64,000 nt of DNA from RBG-16-64-43 sp035288225 (GTDB lineage: Bacteria > Chloroflexota > Anaerolineae > Anaerolineales > RBG-16-64-43), in NCBI GenBank assembly GCA_035288225.1, contig DATEAT010000031.1, positions 50,249 to 114,248 of the forward strand. The letters are read 5' to 3'. Made by a program: the position numbers and the translations under genes. Positions within the stretch are counted from its first letter, which is position 1; every line of letters begins with the position of its first letter. This document shows positions 1-10,643 of this stretch, in pieces. The notes beneath the pieces are model-generated. The model ran no database searches. It was given only the letters and a program-made list of their open reading frames with translations, and was not told where the DNA came from.

Positions 1-902
1 CGCCGCTGCCGATCTGGCCCTACCCGGCGCTGTTGGCGGCCTTCATGGTCAAGAGCCCAGCTATCCAGTTCATCATCGTGCTGCTGATGAGCCTGTGGTG
101 GTTCGGCTGGTCGGGCACGGTGTTCCTCAGCTCCACCCGGGTCATCTTCGCCGCGGCCTTCGACCGCATGCTGCCCGAGTGGGCTTCCAAGGTCGATGAG
201 CGCACCAAGACGCCGGTCAACGCGCTGCTGCTGATGGTCATCCCCTCAGTGATCATCTCGATCATGTACGCGTTCAACTGGCTCAGCTTCCGCACCCTGG
301 TGCTGGATGCCACGGTGGTGATCGCGATCACCTTCCTCGGTACGACGGTGGCGGCCACCATCCTGCCATGGCGGCAGAAGGCGATGTTCGAGGGCTCGCC
401 TGTTTCCAGGAACCGAGTGTCCGGCTGGCTGAGCTGGCTGGTCTTGCTGGCCTACCTGGTGGGCGCGGCGTACCTGATCTTCACATCCTTTAAGTACGCC
501 TGGGCAATCATCGGCGGCATGGGAGCCGTCGGTGCCAACTGGCTCACCTGGGCCATCGTGGTCTTGCTTGGCGTGCTGACGGTGATCAACGCGGCGGTCC
601 TGGTGTGGGTTCTGTACTACGTCGGCAAGCGCATCGTCGTGGGCGAGAAGATGCCGATGGTGACATTGGCAGGGCTGATCTTCTTGTTCTTCCTCGACTG
701 GCTGCTGGTCGTATGGTTCTGGGATCCCACCACCGCGGATGGGGTAGCAAGCTATGGCATCGGCTGGTCGAACGTGACCTCGATGGCGTTCATGGTGCTC
801 AACTACGCGCTGGCGGCGGCAATCTACTTCGGCTTCAACGCCTACCGCAAGCGCCAGGGCGTCAACGTCGATATGCTGTTCAAGGAAATCCCGGTCGAGT
901 AA
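1..902 (+). CDS. APC-family amino acid/amine permease, C-terminal part
   Basis: The gene is cut by the left window edge; the frame is open from base 3. About 300 residues remain. They contain at least six strongly hydrophobic segments separated by short basic loops, for example the stretch around GFLGTTVAATILPW-like residues near 340 and the C-terminal helices near 660-720 and 780-850. The sequence resembles the second half of amino acid-polyamine-organocation (APC) permeases. The substrate cannot be read from this half. A methylamine-methyltransferase homologue lies 1.1 kb downstream on the same strand, so amine or amino acid uptake is a reasonable guess. A hairpin follows the stop at 926-953. 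Confidence 0.75.
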   Translation, partial: PLPIWPYPALLAAFMVKSPAIQFIIVLLMSLWWFGWSGTVFLSSTRVIFAAAFDRMLPEWASKVDERTKTPVNALLLMVIPSVIISIMYAFNWLSFRTLVLDATVVIAITFLGTTVAATILPWRQKAMFEGSPVSRNRVSGWLSWLVLLAYLVGAAYLIFTSFKYAWAIIGGMGAVGANWLTWAIVVLLGVLTVINAAVLVWVLYYVGKRIVVGEKMPMVTLAGLIFLFFLDWLLVVWFWDPTTADGVASYGIGWSNVTSMAFMVLNYALAAAIYFGFNAYRKRQGVNVDMLFKEIPVE

Positions 903-925
903 GACGAGCGCGGAAAGCTATCCAG

Positions 926-953
926 CCCTCGGCGGGCCTCCGCCCGCTGAGGG
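926..953 (+). terminator. hairpin after permease gene
   Basis: A 12-bp stem (one G-T pair) with a 4-nt loop lies 24 bases after the permease stop codon. The T-tract is weak (TTG only), so termination strength is uncertain. A second G+C-rich inverted repeat follows at about 1012-1048. Confidence 0.5.
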
Positions 954-1157
954 TTGCGCTCGGCACGCGAAAATCTACGGCCCAGAGTGGGCCGGGCACA
1001 CTTCCGGGGAGGGAAGGGCGGACAGGCTCATGCGAGCTGACCGCCCTTCGTTTGTGTCTCCCGGGCGCCGCGAGGTTGCGCCTCGAGCCAGTACAATGCT
1101 TCCGTCGTGAGATCCGACCGGCGGCGCCGGATCACCTTCGATGTGGGAGAATCTTCG

Positions 1158-1970
1158 ATGGCCAAAGTCGTGCTGGTGGTGTGCGATGGCTTGCGCGACG
1201 ATACCGCGCGCGAACAGATGGGCTACCTGTGGCACCTGGTGGAAACCCGCCAGGCGACGCGCTTCACGGTGATTGCCGAGCTGCCCACCATGTCGCGGCC
1301 GCTGTATGAGACGATCTGCACCGGCACACCGGTCAGCACGCACGGCGTCACCAGCAACCTGGTGGTGCGGCGCTCGACCATGCCCAACCTGTTTGGGCAG
1401 GCGGTGAAGCACAAGCGCACAACGGCTGCGGCTGCCTACTATTGGTTTTCCGAGCTGTATATCCGTGCCCCGTATGACTTCATCGTCGACCGCGAGACGG
1501 ACGACCCGCAGCAGATCATCCAGCACGGGCGCTTCTACTTCGACGACCCGACTCCCGACCGCGAAGTGTTTGCGATGGGCGCCCACCTCATCCACCGCTT
1601 CGCGCCGGATTTCATCTTGATTCACCCCATGGGCATGGACCACATGGGTGAGACACACGGCTCGGATTCGCCCGAGTACCGCAACAATGCCATCTTCCAG
1701 GATGTCATCCTGGCGACGCTTATCCCGCAGTGGAAGCTGGCCGGCTATACGGTGCTGGTCACTGCTGACCACGGCATCACCAACGACCGCATGCACGGCG
1801 GCATCCTGCCCGGCAACCGCAACGTCCCGCTGTACATTCTCACGCCGCAGGGAAAGGGCCGCGGGGCGATCGCCGCGCCAGCCGCTCAATTGCAGCTTGC
1901 GCCCACGGTGTGCAAGCTGCTCGGCGTGCCTATTCCCGCAACCATGAAGAGCCCGGCCCTGCGCCTGTAG
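1158..1970 (+). CDS. alkaline phosphatase superfamily / nucleotide pyrophosphatase-like hydrolase
   Basis: This is a 270-residue cytoplasmic protein with no signal peptide. It begins MAKVVLVVCDGLRDD, the metal-binding DG motif of the alkaline phosphatase/phosphodiesterase superfamily, with a Thr-rich substrate loop (CTGTPVSTHG) near residue 55. The metal ligands HPMGMDHMGETHG and TADHGITNDRMHGG are visible further on. The ATG at 1158 is preferred over an upstream in-frame start at 1107 because GGGAGA lies 7 bases before it. Relatives cleave phosphodiester or pyrophosphate bonds, or phosphonates; the substrate here is unknown. It sits just upstream of the MttB-like gene and may be co-transcribed with it. 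Confidence 0.75.
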   Translation: MAKVVLVVCDGLRDDTAREQMGYLWHLVETRQATRFTVIAELPTMSRPLYETICTGTPVSTHGVTSNLVVRRSTMPNLFGQAVKHKRTTAAAAYYWFSELYIRAPYDFIVDRETDDPQQIIQHGRFYFDDPTPDREVFAMGAHLIHRFAPDFILIHPMGMDHMGETHGSDSPEYRNNAIFQDVILATLIPQWKLAGYTVLVTADHGITNDRMHGGILPGNRNVPLYILTPQGKGRGAIAAPAAQLQLAPTVCKLLGVPIPATMKSPALRL

Positions 1971-2030
1971 GCCGGCCTTACCATCTTCGCCCGCCGGACG
2001 CAGCGGCGGGAGCCCCGAGGGCATTCACGC

Positions 2031-3491
2031 ATGACAACGACCTACGCAACCTTTCTGACTGGCGATGATCTGCGCCAGGTGCACGAGGCTTCGCTTGAGA
2101 TTCTCGAACACGTGGGTATGCTGGTGCGCAACGAGAAGGCGCACGCCCTCTTCGCGCGCCACGGGTGCCTGACCCAAGCAGGCAGCCCGCTGGTGAAGTT
2201 TCCGCGCAGGGTGATTGAGGAATTCCGCGCGAGTATGCCGCCCACCTTCACTTTCCACGCGCGCGATCCGCGCTTCGATCGCACCCTGCCGAAGGATGCG
2301 CCCGTGATCATCACCGGCAGTTCGGCGCCGAACCTGATCGACCCGGTCACCGGCAAGGAGCGGCGCGCGACCTCGGAGGATATTGCCCGCATTGCGCGGC
2401 TGGTCAACGAGCTGCCGGGCTACGACGTGTTCTCGATTTCGACTTTGGCGGAAGATGCACCGCCGGGTTATTACAGCTTGGCGCGCCTGATGCCCACGCT
2501 GAAGAACTGCCTCAAGCCCCTACGCATCAGTTCGCTGGATGAAGAAGATGCCGGCCGCACGCTGCGCCTAGGCGCCCTGGTCGCCGGCAGCGAGGCGGCT
2601 TACCGCGACCATCCCTTCATCACGCATCACACCTGCCCGGTCGTTTCGCCACTCACCTTCGACGTGGATTCGACCGAGATGCTGCTCTACTACGTCGAGC
2701 GCGGTTACCCGTATTACGGCTCGATCGTACCCAACGCCGGGTTGACCTCGCCCATGTCGCTGCCGGCCACCCTGGCCCAGGGCAACGCCGAATTCCTGGC
2801 TTACGGCGCGCTGACCGAGATGGTGAAGCCCGGCAGCCCGCTCATCTACAGCACGTTGCCGACCGTGGCCGATATGCGCACGGGCGCCTATGCCCCGGGC
2901 GGCATCGAGTGCGCCATGCTGCACATGGGATTCGCCCAGATGGCCCGCTTCTATAATGTGCCGTGCGGCGGCTACATCGGGTTGACCAACTCGAAGGTCA
3001 ACGATGCCCAGGCGGGGTACGAGACCGGTATGTCGGTCGTCGCCGGGCTGCTGGGCGGCGTGGGCATGTTCAACATGTCGGGGCTTCTGGATTCGCTGCT
3101 GGCCTTCGACTTCGCCAAGGCCGTTATCGACGATGAGATTGCCATGATGCTGCGGCGCCTCGGGCGCGGGTTCGAGTTCGCGCGCACGGAAATGGCGCTG
3201 GACGTGCTTGCCGAAGTGGGCCCGGGTGGCACGTTCATGTTCCACGAGCACACCGTGGAGCACATGCGCAGCGCGAACTACGTCCCGACATTGGCGGACC
3301 GCGACCCGCGCGAAAAGTGGGCCGAGAGCGGCGGGCTCGATACCCAGGCGCGGGCCATGCAGCGGGTTCGCCAGATGCTCACCCGCGAGTACGACTGCTG
3401 TCTGGCACCCGAGACCGAGGCGCGCATCCGCGCCGAATTCAAAGACATGGTGCGCGGCGATTGCCTGCCGCCGGCAGAGTGGGCGAAGTAG
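2031..3491 (+). CDS. trimethylamine methyltransferase (MttB) family protein, non-pyrrolysine
   Basis: A 486-residue protein of the MttB superfamily, close to the usual family length of about 480-500. The N-terminus (LRQVHEASLEILEHVGMLV) and the core (GGYIGLTNSKVNDAQAGYETG, then GGVGMFNMSGLLDS) are typical. Classical MttB has an in-frame amber codon read as pyrrolysine; this frame has none, so it belongs to the non-Pyl branch. Characterised non-Pyl members transfer a methyl group from quaternary amines such as glycine betaine or proline betaine to a cognate corrinoid protein. No corrinoid protein or activase is in the window. Flanking transporters fit uptake of a methylated amine, but the substrate is not readable from sequence. 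Confidence 0.88.
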   Translation: MTTTYATFLTGDDLRQVHEASLEILEHVGMLVRNEKAHALFARHGCLTQAGSPLVKFPRRVIEEFRASMPPTFTFHARDPRFDRTLPKDAPVIITGSSAPNLIDPVTGKERRATSEDIARIARLVNELPGYDVFSISTLAEDAPPGYYSLARLMPTLKNCLKPLRISSLDEEDAGRTLRLGALVAGSEAAYRDHPFITHHTCPVVSPLTFDVDSTEMLLYYVERGYPYYGSIVPNAGLTSPMSLPATLAQGNAEFLAYGALTEMVKPGSPLIYSTLPTVADMRTGAYAPGGIECAMLHMGFAQMARFYNVPCGGYIGLTNSKVNDAQAGYETGMSVVAGLLGGVGMFNMSGLLDSLLAFDFAKAVIDDEIAMMLRRLGRGFEFARTEMALDVLAEVGPGGTFMFHEHTVEHMRSANYVPTLADRDPREKWAESGGLDTQARAMQRVRQMLTREYDCCLAPETEARIRAEFKDMVRGDCLPPAEWAK

Positions 3492-3571
3492 CCGCACGAC
3501 CGCCGCTGCACGCATCGATCGCCGGGCCGGCTTGGGCCAGCCCGGTCCGCCTCTAAGGGAGTTCCGCCCGC

Positions 3572-4438
3572 GTGTCGCCGCTCAGCCTGGCCCTGCTGCT
3601 GCTCTCAGCCTGCGTGCACGTGGTGGCGCACGTGGCGCTCAAACGGGCCCGTGACCGCACCGCGCTCATGTGGTGGTTCATGGCCTGGGGCACGCTGCTC
3701 TATCTGCCGGTCGTGTTTCTGGTGCGCCGGCCGCTGCTGCCCAGTACCTGGATTTGGATCGCCTTGAGCTCTGTCTTCGAAGCCGGCTACTTCTGGGCCA
3801 TCGCCCAGGCCTACCGCGGCGGCGATCTGTCAACGGTCTATCCACTGGCGCGAGGCGTTGCGCCGATGTTCCTGCTCATTTGGTCGGGGCTGGTGTTGCG
3901 CGAACGGCTGACGGCGTGGGGGATCGCCGGCGTGGCCCTGATCGCCGTTGGACTTTACCTGGCGAATCTTTCACGCCTCGGGGACTGGAGCGAACCCTGG
4001 CGGGCGCTGCGCCGGGCCTCGCCGCGTTGGGCGCTGGCCGCCGGATTCTTCACCTCGCTCTACACCGCGGTCGATAAGGTAGGCATCCGCGGCGTTGACC
4101 CGCTTCTCTACACGTACCTAGCCTTCGTGACCACCACGCTGTGGCTCACGCCGCTGACCCTTCTGCGCGTGGGCTGGCAGGGATTGAGACGCGAACTGAG
4201 CGCCTCGCGCTGGGCGGCGCCCTTGGCCGGCCTCACCACCCTGGCCGCCTATGCGCTTGTGCTTTACGCCATGCAGTTGGGCACGCCCGCCGGCTATGCC
4301 GGCGCGGTGCGCGAGGTGAGCGTCGTGCTCGGGGCGGGCATCGGGGTGTGGTTTCTTCGCGAGCGCGGCGGCCCGGTGCGCGTTGTGGGCGCGGCGTTGG
4401 TGGCAGCCGGCGTGGTGGTCATCGGGCTGCTCGGGTAG
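3572..4438 (+). CDS. EamA/DMT-superfamily transporter
   Basis: A 288-residue, almost entirely hydrophobic protein with about ten predicted membrane helices in two EamA-like halves of roughly equal size; the second half starts near residue 150. The GTG at 3572 has GGGAG about 10 bases upstream. Drug/metabolite transporters of this kind move small metabolites, often outward. It lies 80 bases after the MttB-family gene on the same strand and may belong to the same transcription unit. Substrate unknown. Confidence 0.85.
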   Translation: MSPLSLALLLLSACVHVVAHVALKRARDRTALMWWFMAWGTLLYLPVVFLVRRPLLPSTWIWIALSSVFEAGYFWAIAQAYRGGDLSTVYPLARGVAPMFLLIWSGLVLRERLTAWGIAGVALIAVGLYLANLSRLGDWSEPWRALRRASPRWALAAGFFTSLYTAVDKVGIRGVDPLLYTYLAFVTTTLWLTPLTLLRVGWQGLRRELSASRWAAPLAGLTTLAAYALVLYAMQLGTPAGYAGAVREVSVVLGAGIGVWFLRERGGPVRVVGAALVAAGVVVIGLLG

Positions 4439-4718
4439 CGGGGCTGCATGGCCGGCGTCGCGGACTTCGGGAGTAAGAAAACCAGCAGGCGTGAGCCTGC
4501 TGGTTCCCTGTATGGCAAGCTATGTGGGTCGCCTTGTTGGGCGGGCAGCGGAGAGACATCCCTCCTCACCCCGTGCCCCCCTCTCCTTGAAGAAGACCTC
4601 ACCCCTCCCCTGGATGGAATCTCACGCATCGCGGATCGTGCTCGTCGGGGGAGGGCTAGGGGGCCTGCCCTCGGAACGAGGGTGGGGTAAATGCCAGTCT
4701 GCCTGCTCCCGCATGCTC
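4439..4718. repeat. convergent intergenic region with terminator and dispersed repeat R1
   Basis: Between the EamA gene and the convergent aminotransferase gene there is no coding sequence. At 4480-4505 an 11-bp perfect stem with a GTGA loop could terminate both strands. At about 4556-4690 lies a C-rich/G-rich inverted repeat (CTCACCCC...CCCCTCTCC opposed to GGGGGAGGG). Its 29 bases at 4659-4687 recur almost identically at 34245-34274. The same kind of unit occurs at 16571-16668 and 34063-34135. I call this family R1. Confidence 0.7.
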
Positions 4719-5819
4719 CTACCCGCCGTAGAACTCGCGCGCCACCCTGACCATCATGTCGTTCTCTTCCTTGCTGCCGATGGTCAGGCGCCACCAGCCG
4801 TCGCGCCCGTACATGTCTTCCTGCCCGCGCAGGATGATGCCCTTCTTTAGCGCGTAGTCGATCAGGTCCTTGCCCTTCTTGCCGGTGTCGGTCCCGTCGA
4901 AGAGCATGTAGTTGCCGTAAGAGTGGAAGGCCTGCAGGCCCTTGATCGCACCCAGCTGCTCCTCAAACATCTCGATCGACATGTTGTTGTGCTCGACGCG
5001 TGTCTTCAGCCCATCGGTATCTTCGAAGGCCGCCAGCGCCGCCCACATCGGGATGGTGCCTACATTCCACGGGATGAGAGTAGCCGCCAACTGGTCGATA
5101 ACCGGTTTGGCCGCCAGGCAGTAGCCGAAGCGCAGGCCGGCCAGGCCGTAGGCCTTGGAGAGCGTGCGCGTGATGATGACGTTCTCGTACTTCTTAGTTA
5201 GCGCCACCTGCGACTTGCCCAGGCCGGCGAATTCGACGTAAGCCTCGTCCACGATGAAGGGCAGCCCCTTCTCCGCGATCGTGACAAACGCGTCGGCATC
5301 CATGAAGTTGCCGGTGGGGTTGTTCGGGTTGGCGATGACGATAGCCTTGGTCTTGGGCGTGATGGCGCCCATCACGGCCTGCGGGTCGAAGCGCAGCTCG
5401 CCGTCTTTGTAGACCATGGGCACCGACACCAGCTTGCCGCCCACCACCAGGCAGCGCAGCTTGTAGATGCCGAAGCAGGGCGTGTGCTGGATGAGCTCGT
5501 CGCCCGGGCCGATCAGGCTGCGCCAGATCATGTCGTAGATCTCGCTCGAGCCGTTGCCCAGCATCACGTTCTCGGGCCCGGCCAGGCCGTTGACCTCGGC
5601 GATCTTGGCGCGCACCACCAGCCCCTGATCCGGATAGCGGTTGGCCATGCGCCCGTACTTTTGAATGGCGGCCTCCACCCTGGCGGAGGGCGGCAAAGGA
5701 TTCTCGTTCGACATCATGCGTTTGAGAGCGGGCGACTTCCAGGCCAGCTCGATGTGCGAGGAGATGTACATCTTCTGGCCCTTCATCCACGGGGTGTAGT
5801 ACTCTTCCATCTTCTTCAT
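4719..5819 (-). CDS. HisC-like class I/II PLP-dependent aminotransferase
   Basis: A 366-residue fold-type I aminotransferase of the histidinol-phosphate aminotransferase type. Visible motifs are SNENPLPPS near the N-terminus (substrate/PLP entry), NPNNPTG, DEAYVEF and the Schiff-base lysine K222 in TLSKAYGLAGLRFGY. A longer open frame continues upstream to 6359 but overlaps the GntR gene and carries no conserved sequence. The ATG at 5819 is preceded by a good AAGGAGTT site. It is the second gene after gntR and is probably transcribed with it. Histidine-pathway genes are absent nearby, so a role in another amino acid pathway controlled by the repressor is as likely as histidine synthesis. Confidence 0.85.
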   Translation of the reverse strand: MKKMEEYYTPWMKGQKMYISSHIELAWKSPALKRMMSNENPLPPSARVEAAIQKYGRMANRYPDQGLVVRAKIAEVNGLAGPENVMLGNGSSEIYDMIWRSLIGPGDELIQHTPCFGIYKLRCLVVGGKLVSVPMVYKDGELRFDPQAVMGAITPKTKAIVIANPNNPTGNFMDADAFVTIAEKGLPFIVDEAYVEFAGLGKSQVALTKKYENVIITRTLSKAYGLAGLRFGYCLAAKPVIDQLAATLIPWNVGTIPMWAALAAFEDTDGLKTRVEHNNMSIEMFEEQLGAIKGLQAFHSYGNYMLFDGTDTGKKGKDLIDYALKKGIILRGQEDMYGRDGWWRLTIGSKEENDMMVRVAREFYGG

Positions 5820-5883
5820 GAAGCAACTCCTTAGGTGGGGTGAGCGCGCGAGGCGCCCTTGAGTATGAGCCAGAACCGGGGCC

Positions 5884-6672
5884 TCAGGTGCGGGCCGCCG
5901 GCGCCAGTAATTCCCGACGGTACTGACCGGCCTCGACTTTGAACACGTAGCGATCGCCACGATAGTAGGACTGCAACACCTCCAGGCATTGGTTTTGCGA
6001 GGTATAGGCCAGGCTCTCCAGGAACATGCACGGCACCTCCTGGCTGATGCCGAGCTTGAGGGCCACCTGTTTGGCGGGGCGAACGGCGCGCAGGGTCTGC
6101 GTCGAGTGGTGAAGGTCCGCGCCGAATTCGTTGACCAGCAGTTGATAGAGCGAGCCGCGCAGGTCCATCTCGAGGAGCCGCCCGAAATCGCGAAAGCTGT
6201 AATGCGAACGCTCGAGAACCAACGGCACCTTCTCGGCAATGCGCAGCCGCTCGACACGCACCACCCAGTCGCCCGGCCCGAGCGCCATGCGCGCCGCCAC
6301 CTCCCCCGGCGCTTTGACCTTTTCCTTCGACAGGATCGTGTCTTCGATCTCAACCGCATGGCGTTGGAAGTCGTCGACGAAGCTGGTCATGCGCCCGAGC
6401 TGGTGTGTGGGCAAGAGCGCCGTGCCGCGCACCACGAAGTTGCCGATGCCCTTGCGCTTCTCGACCAGCCCGCTTTGCACCAGCAGCGCAATCGCCTGGC
6501 GCACAGTATTGCGGTTGAGCCGGAACTGCCGCGCCAGATGGCTTTCGGAGGGCAGTTTGGCCCCCACGGCGAATTGGCGCTCAACGATCTTGGCCTCGGC
6601 CCAATTGGCGAGCTGCAAGTAGATCGGCAGGGGGCTGGAGCGATCAAAGGTGTCGGGCGATTCTGTATACAT
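5884..6672 (-). CDS. GntR-family transcriptional regulator (HutC/UTRA type)
   Basis: A 262-residue regulator. Residues about 10-80 form the GntR winged helix (YLQLANWAEAKIVERQF, then KLPSESHLARQFRLNRNTVRQAI); the rest is a UTRA ligand-binding domain typical of the HutC subfamily. It lies directly upstream of the aminotransferase gene, 64 bases apart, on the same strand. The promoter is close to consensus and the ATG lies inside an inverted repeat, so the protein probably represses itself and the aminotransferase. The ligand is unknown. Confidence 0.9.
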   Translation of the reverse strand: MYTESPDTFDRSSPLPIYLQLANWAEAKIVERQFAVGAKLPSESHLARQFRLNRNTVRQAIALLVQSGLVEKRKGIGNFVVRGTALLPTHQLGRMTSFVDDFQRHAVEIEDTILSKEKVKAPGEVAARMALGPGDWVVRVERLRIAEKVPLVLERSHYSFRDFGRLLEMDLRGSLYQLLVNEFGADLHHSTQTLRAVRPAKQVALKLGISQEVPCMFLESLAYTSQNQCLEVLQSYYRGDRYVFKVEAGQYRRELLAPAART

Positions 6673-6709
6673 GTGTATACAATTATACTGCAGGGCGGGG
6701 AGTTGTCAA
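6665..6709 (-). promoter_or_regulatory. gntR promoter and operator; leaderless start
   Basis: On the minus strand TTGACA (6709-6704) is followed after 16 bases by TATAAT (6687-6682). The start ATG at 6672 begins only 9 bases after the -10 box, so the expected transcription start falls at or within a few bases of the ATG: a leaderless mRNA. GTATAC arms flanking four bases (6665-6680) form an inverted repeat that contains the start codon, a plausible GntR operator. Confidence 0.75.
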
Positions 6710-7350
6710 ACTGGGCAGGTTGGGCGGGAGGCCCCAGACATCTTGGGAGAGGGCATAACATGCCTTACGCATGGCTGCCAGCGGGCGGCATGGGCATCAA
6801 TGCCGCCCGCGGACGACGCTGCAGGCGCAGCTCCGATTCCCCGGCCCAGGTCCGACGTCCATGGCGAGCCCCCCGCTGTGCGGGGCGCGGCAATCTTGGA
6901 CCCCAACTGCCCGTCGCCCCGCTCCTTGGGCGCATGCAACTCCAAGATTGCTTCGTCGGGCTGGGCCCGCCTCGCCATGAGGGGTAAGTGCGAGGCGCGT
7001 CACTGCCGTCCGGTGCCCCCTTGATGCCGCCGAGATGCTGTGTTGAGCTGCGTCCGCCTCGCAATGACAGCGCGGCATTGTTGGGGCACGCCACGGCGTG
7101 CCCCAATGCTCACCCGCAGTGTCGAGACCATCGTCTCGGGCGGCGTGCGCCTGTGGACTGAGCCCAGGCGCTGTGGTATCCTCGGCCCACTCCGCCAGGC
7201 CGTTCGAAGCGTGGGGCCTGTTCGAACGGCACACCAAGCCGGCAGCGGCGCGGCACGAACGCCAACCGAGGGCTCCGGACGACCGCCTGTTGTCTGGGGC
7301 TCTCTTTCGTTGCTCGGCGGGAACCCCGAAACCCTTCCGCGAGGATCGGT
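6710..7350. repeat. 641-bp intergenic region with dispersed repeats R2 and R3
   Basis: There is no credible gene here. At 6743-6779 is a 37-bp element (R3) that recurs inverted at 22072-22108 with 34 of 37 identical bases. At 7081-7106 is a perfect palindromic element (R2): 12-bp arms TTGGGGCACGCC and GGCGTGCCCCAA around two bases. Related units are at 9514-9540 and 21963-21985. TCGCAATGA at 7059-7067 matches, inverted, TCATTGCGA at 9552-9560. The last 100 bases presumably hold the promoter of the following gene, but I see no strong boxes. Confidence 0.65.
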
Positions 7351-9393
<2,043 letters not shown>

Positions 9394-9772
9394 CCCCTGG
9401 CTGTGTTCGATGCACGCCTGACGCGCCGACCCACACTGGGTTGGCGCGATACGTTTTGCCATGTGCGGCAAGGTTGAACAGCGTGGGAAACCTGCATGAG
9501 CCGCATTGGTGGCGGGGGAACGCCATAGCGTGCCCCACCAAGACCCCGTTGTCATTGCGAGAATGGCGCAGCGGGGCGCGCCGATCGGAGCGGTTTCATG
9601 AGGCAATCGAACAGCGCGAAAATTCCCAAGAGAAGGAGGCGCCGCCGTCTCATCAAAGCCACAACAAGCGAGTCGATCGTTGCTGAGTGCGTAAGGCGTG
9701 TCGAAGCCAGAACACACGCAGTCCATCGCCATTCGACCTCTCAAAATAAGGGAAAAAGGGCGCTGGTGCTCG
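9394..9772. repeat. intergenic region with terminator and repeat R2
   Basis: A 12-bp stem with a 3-nt loop at 9422-9448 followed by ATACGTTTT looks like the terminator of the Fe-S protein gene. At 9514-9540 is a degenerate copy of palindromic element R2, followed at 9552-9560 by TCATTGCGA. I see no coding sequence in the rest. Confidence 0.6.
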
Positions 9773-9781
9773 TGATATAAT
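9773..9781 (+). promoter_or_regulatory. extended -10 promoter of the DUF169/dehydrogenase operon
   Basis: TGATATAAT is a perfect extended -10 element (TGnTATAAT). No good -35 is visible, which extended -10 promoters do not need. The start would be near 9788, about 38 bases before the preferred ATG. Confidence 0.65.
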
Positions 9782-9825
9782 CCGCCCAATCCTCTCCAAT
9801 TCCGGTGATGATTGAGGCGCGTGCT

Positions 9826-10641
9826 ATGGAACTAGAGGCGCTGAACGCGGCACTCACCGAGCACATCCGCCCGGCGACCTTCCCGCTGGCCATTCGCATG
9901 ATTGCGCCGGGCGAGCGGATGCCCGAACGTGCCAAGCGGCCGGCGGGGGACCTTGGCGAGCGAATTGCCATCTGCCAGGGGTTTGCGCTGGCGCGCCACT
10001 ACGGCTGGGCGGTGGGGCTGACGGCCGAGGATGTTTCCTGCCCGCTGGCGCTGGCGGTGTGGGGCCTGCGGCCGATGCTGGGTTACTTCCTCGAAGGCAT
10101 GACCTGCGCCGGCATGTATACCCGCACGCCGGCCGAGGGCGTGGTCACAGAAGCCGCGGTTGACAAATGGGAATATGGACAGTGGCAAGGGGTGGTGGCG
10201 GCGCCGTTGCATCGCGCGTCGTTCGAACCGCACCTGGTGCTGCTGTACGGCAATTCGGCGCAAGTCATGCGATTGGTGACGGCGCGCCTGTGGTCGAGCG
10301 GCGGGCGGCTGACCTCATCGTTCGCCGGGCGCATCGACTGCGCCGATGCGGTCATCACAACCATGAAGACCGGCGAGTGCCAGGTGATCCTGCCTTGTTA
10401 TGGCGACCGGGTCTTCGGCCAGGCGCAGGATGACGAGATGGCGTTCACCATCCCGGCGGCGCGCTTCGCCACGATCGTAGAGGGGCTGCAGGGCACGCAC
10501 AAAGGCGGGGTGCGCTACCCGGTGCCGAAATTCCTGAGTTACACCGGCCAGTATCCGGCTTCATACCAACGCATGGAGGCGCTATGGGAGAGCGGAGAAG
10601 CGCCGGCCGAGCACAACGACCCCGGACGAATGGAAAAGTGA
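9826..10641 (+). CDS. DUF169 domain-containing protein
   Basis: A 271-residue soluble protein of the DUF169 (COG2043) family, whose biochemical role is not established. Recognisable parts are the N-terminal PLAIRMIAPGERMPERAKRPAG and the cysteine-containing AICQGFALARHYGWAVGLTAEDVSCPLA; later TGECQVILPCYGDRVFGQAQDDEMAF is typical. ATG at 9826 is chosen because GAGG lies 9 bases before it; a start at 9808 has no ribosome site. The stop at 10641 lies two bases before the E1alpha start, so it is the first gene of the dehydrogenase operon. That placement suggests a link to 2-oxoacid metabolism, but this is only context. Confidence 0.85.
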   Translation: MELEALNAALTEHIRPATFPLAIRMIAPGERMPERAKRPAGDLGERIAICQGFALARHYGWAVGLTAEDVSCPLALAVWGLRPMLGYFLEGMTCAGMYTRTPAEGVVTEAAVDKWEYGQWQGVVAAPLHRASFEPHLVLLYGNSAQVMRLVTARLWSSGGRLTSSFAGRIDCADAVITTMKTGECQVILPCYGDRVFGQAQDDEMAFTIPAARFATIVEGLQGTHKGGVRYPVPKFLSYTGQYPASYQRMEALWESGEAPAEHNDPGRMEK

Positions 10642-10643
10642 AG

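Noticed and set aside
2031..3491. Pyrrolysine-containing MttB
   Set aside because: The frame is complete without any in-frame amber codon.
4719..5819. Histidine biosynthesis operon
   Set aside because: Only the HisC-like gene is present and it pairs with a GntR regulator; no other his gene is nearby.
5820..6359. Open frame extending the aminotransferase by 180 residues
   Set aside because: It overlaps the GntR gene in another frame and shows no conserved sequence; ATG 5819 has a strong ribosome site.
7081..7106. R2 palindrome as a CRISPR repeat or terminator
   Set aside because: Copies are single and kilobases apart with no spacers; no T-tract follows.
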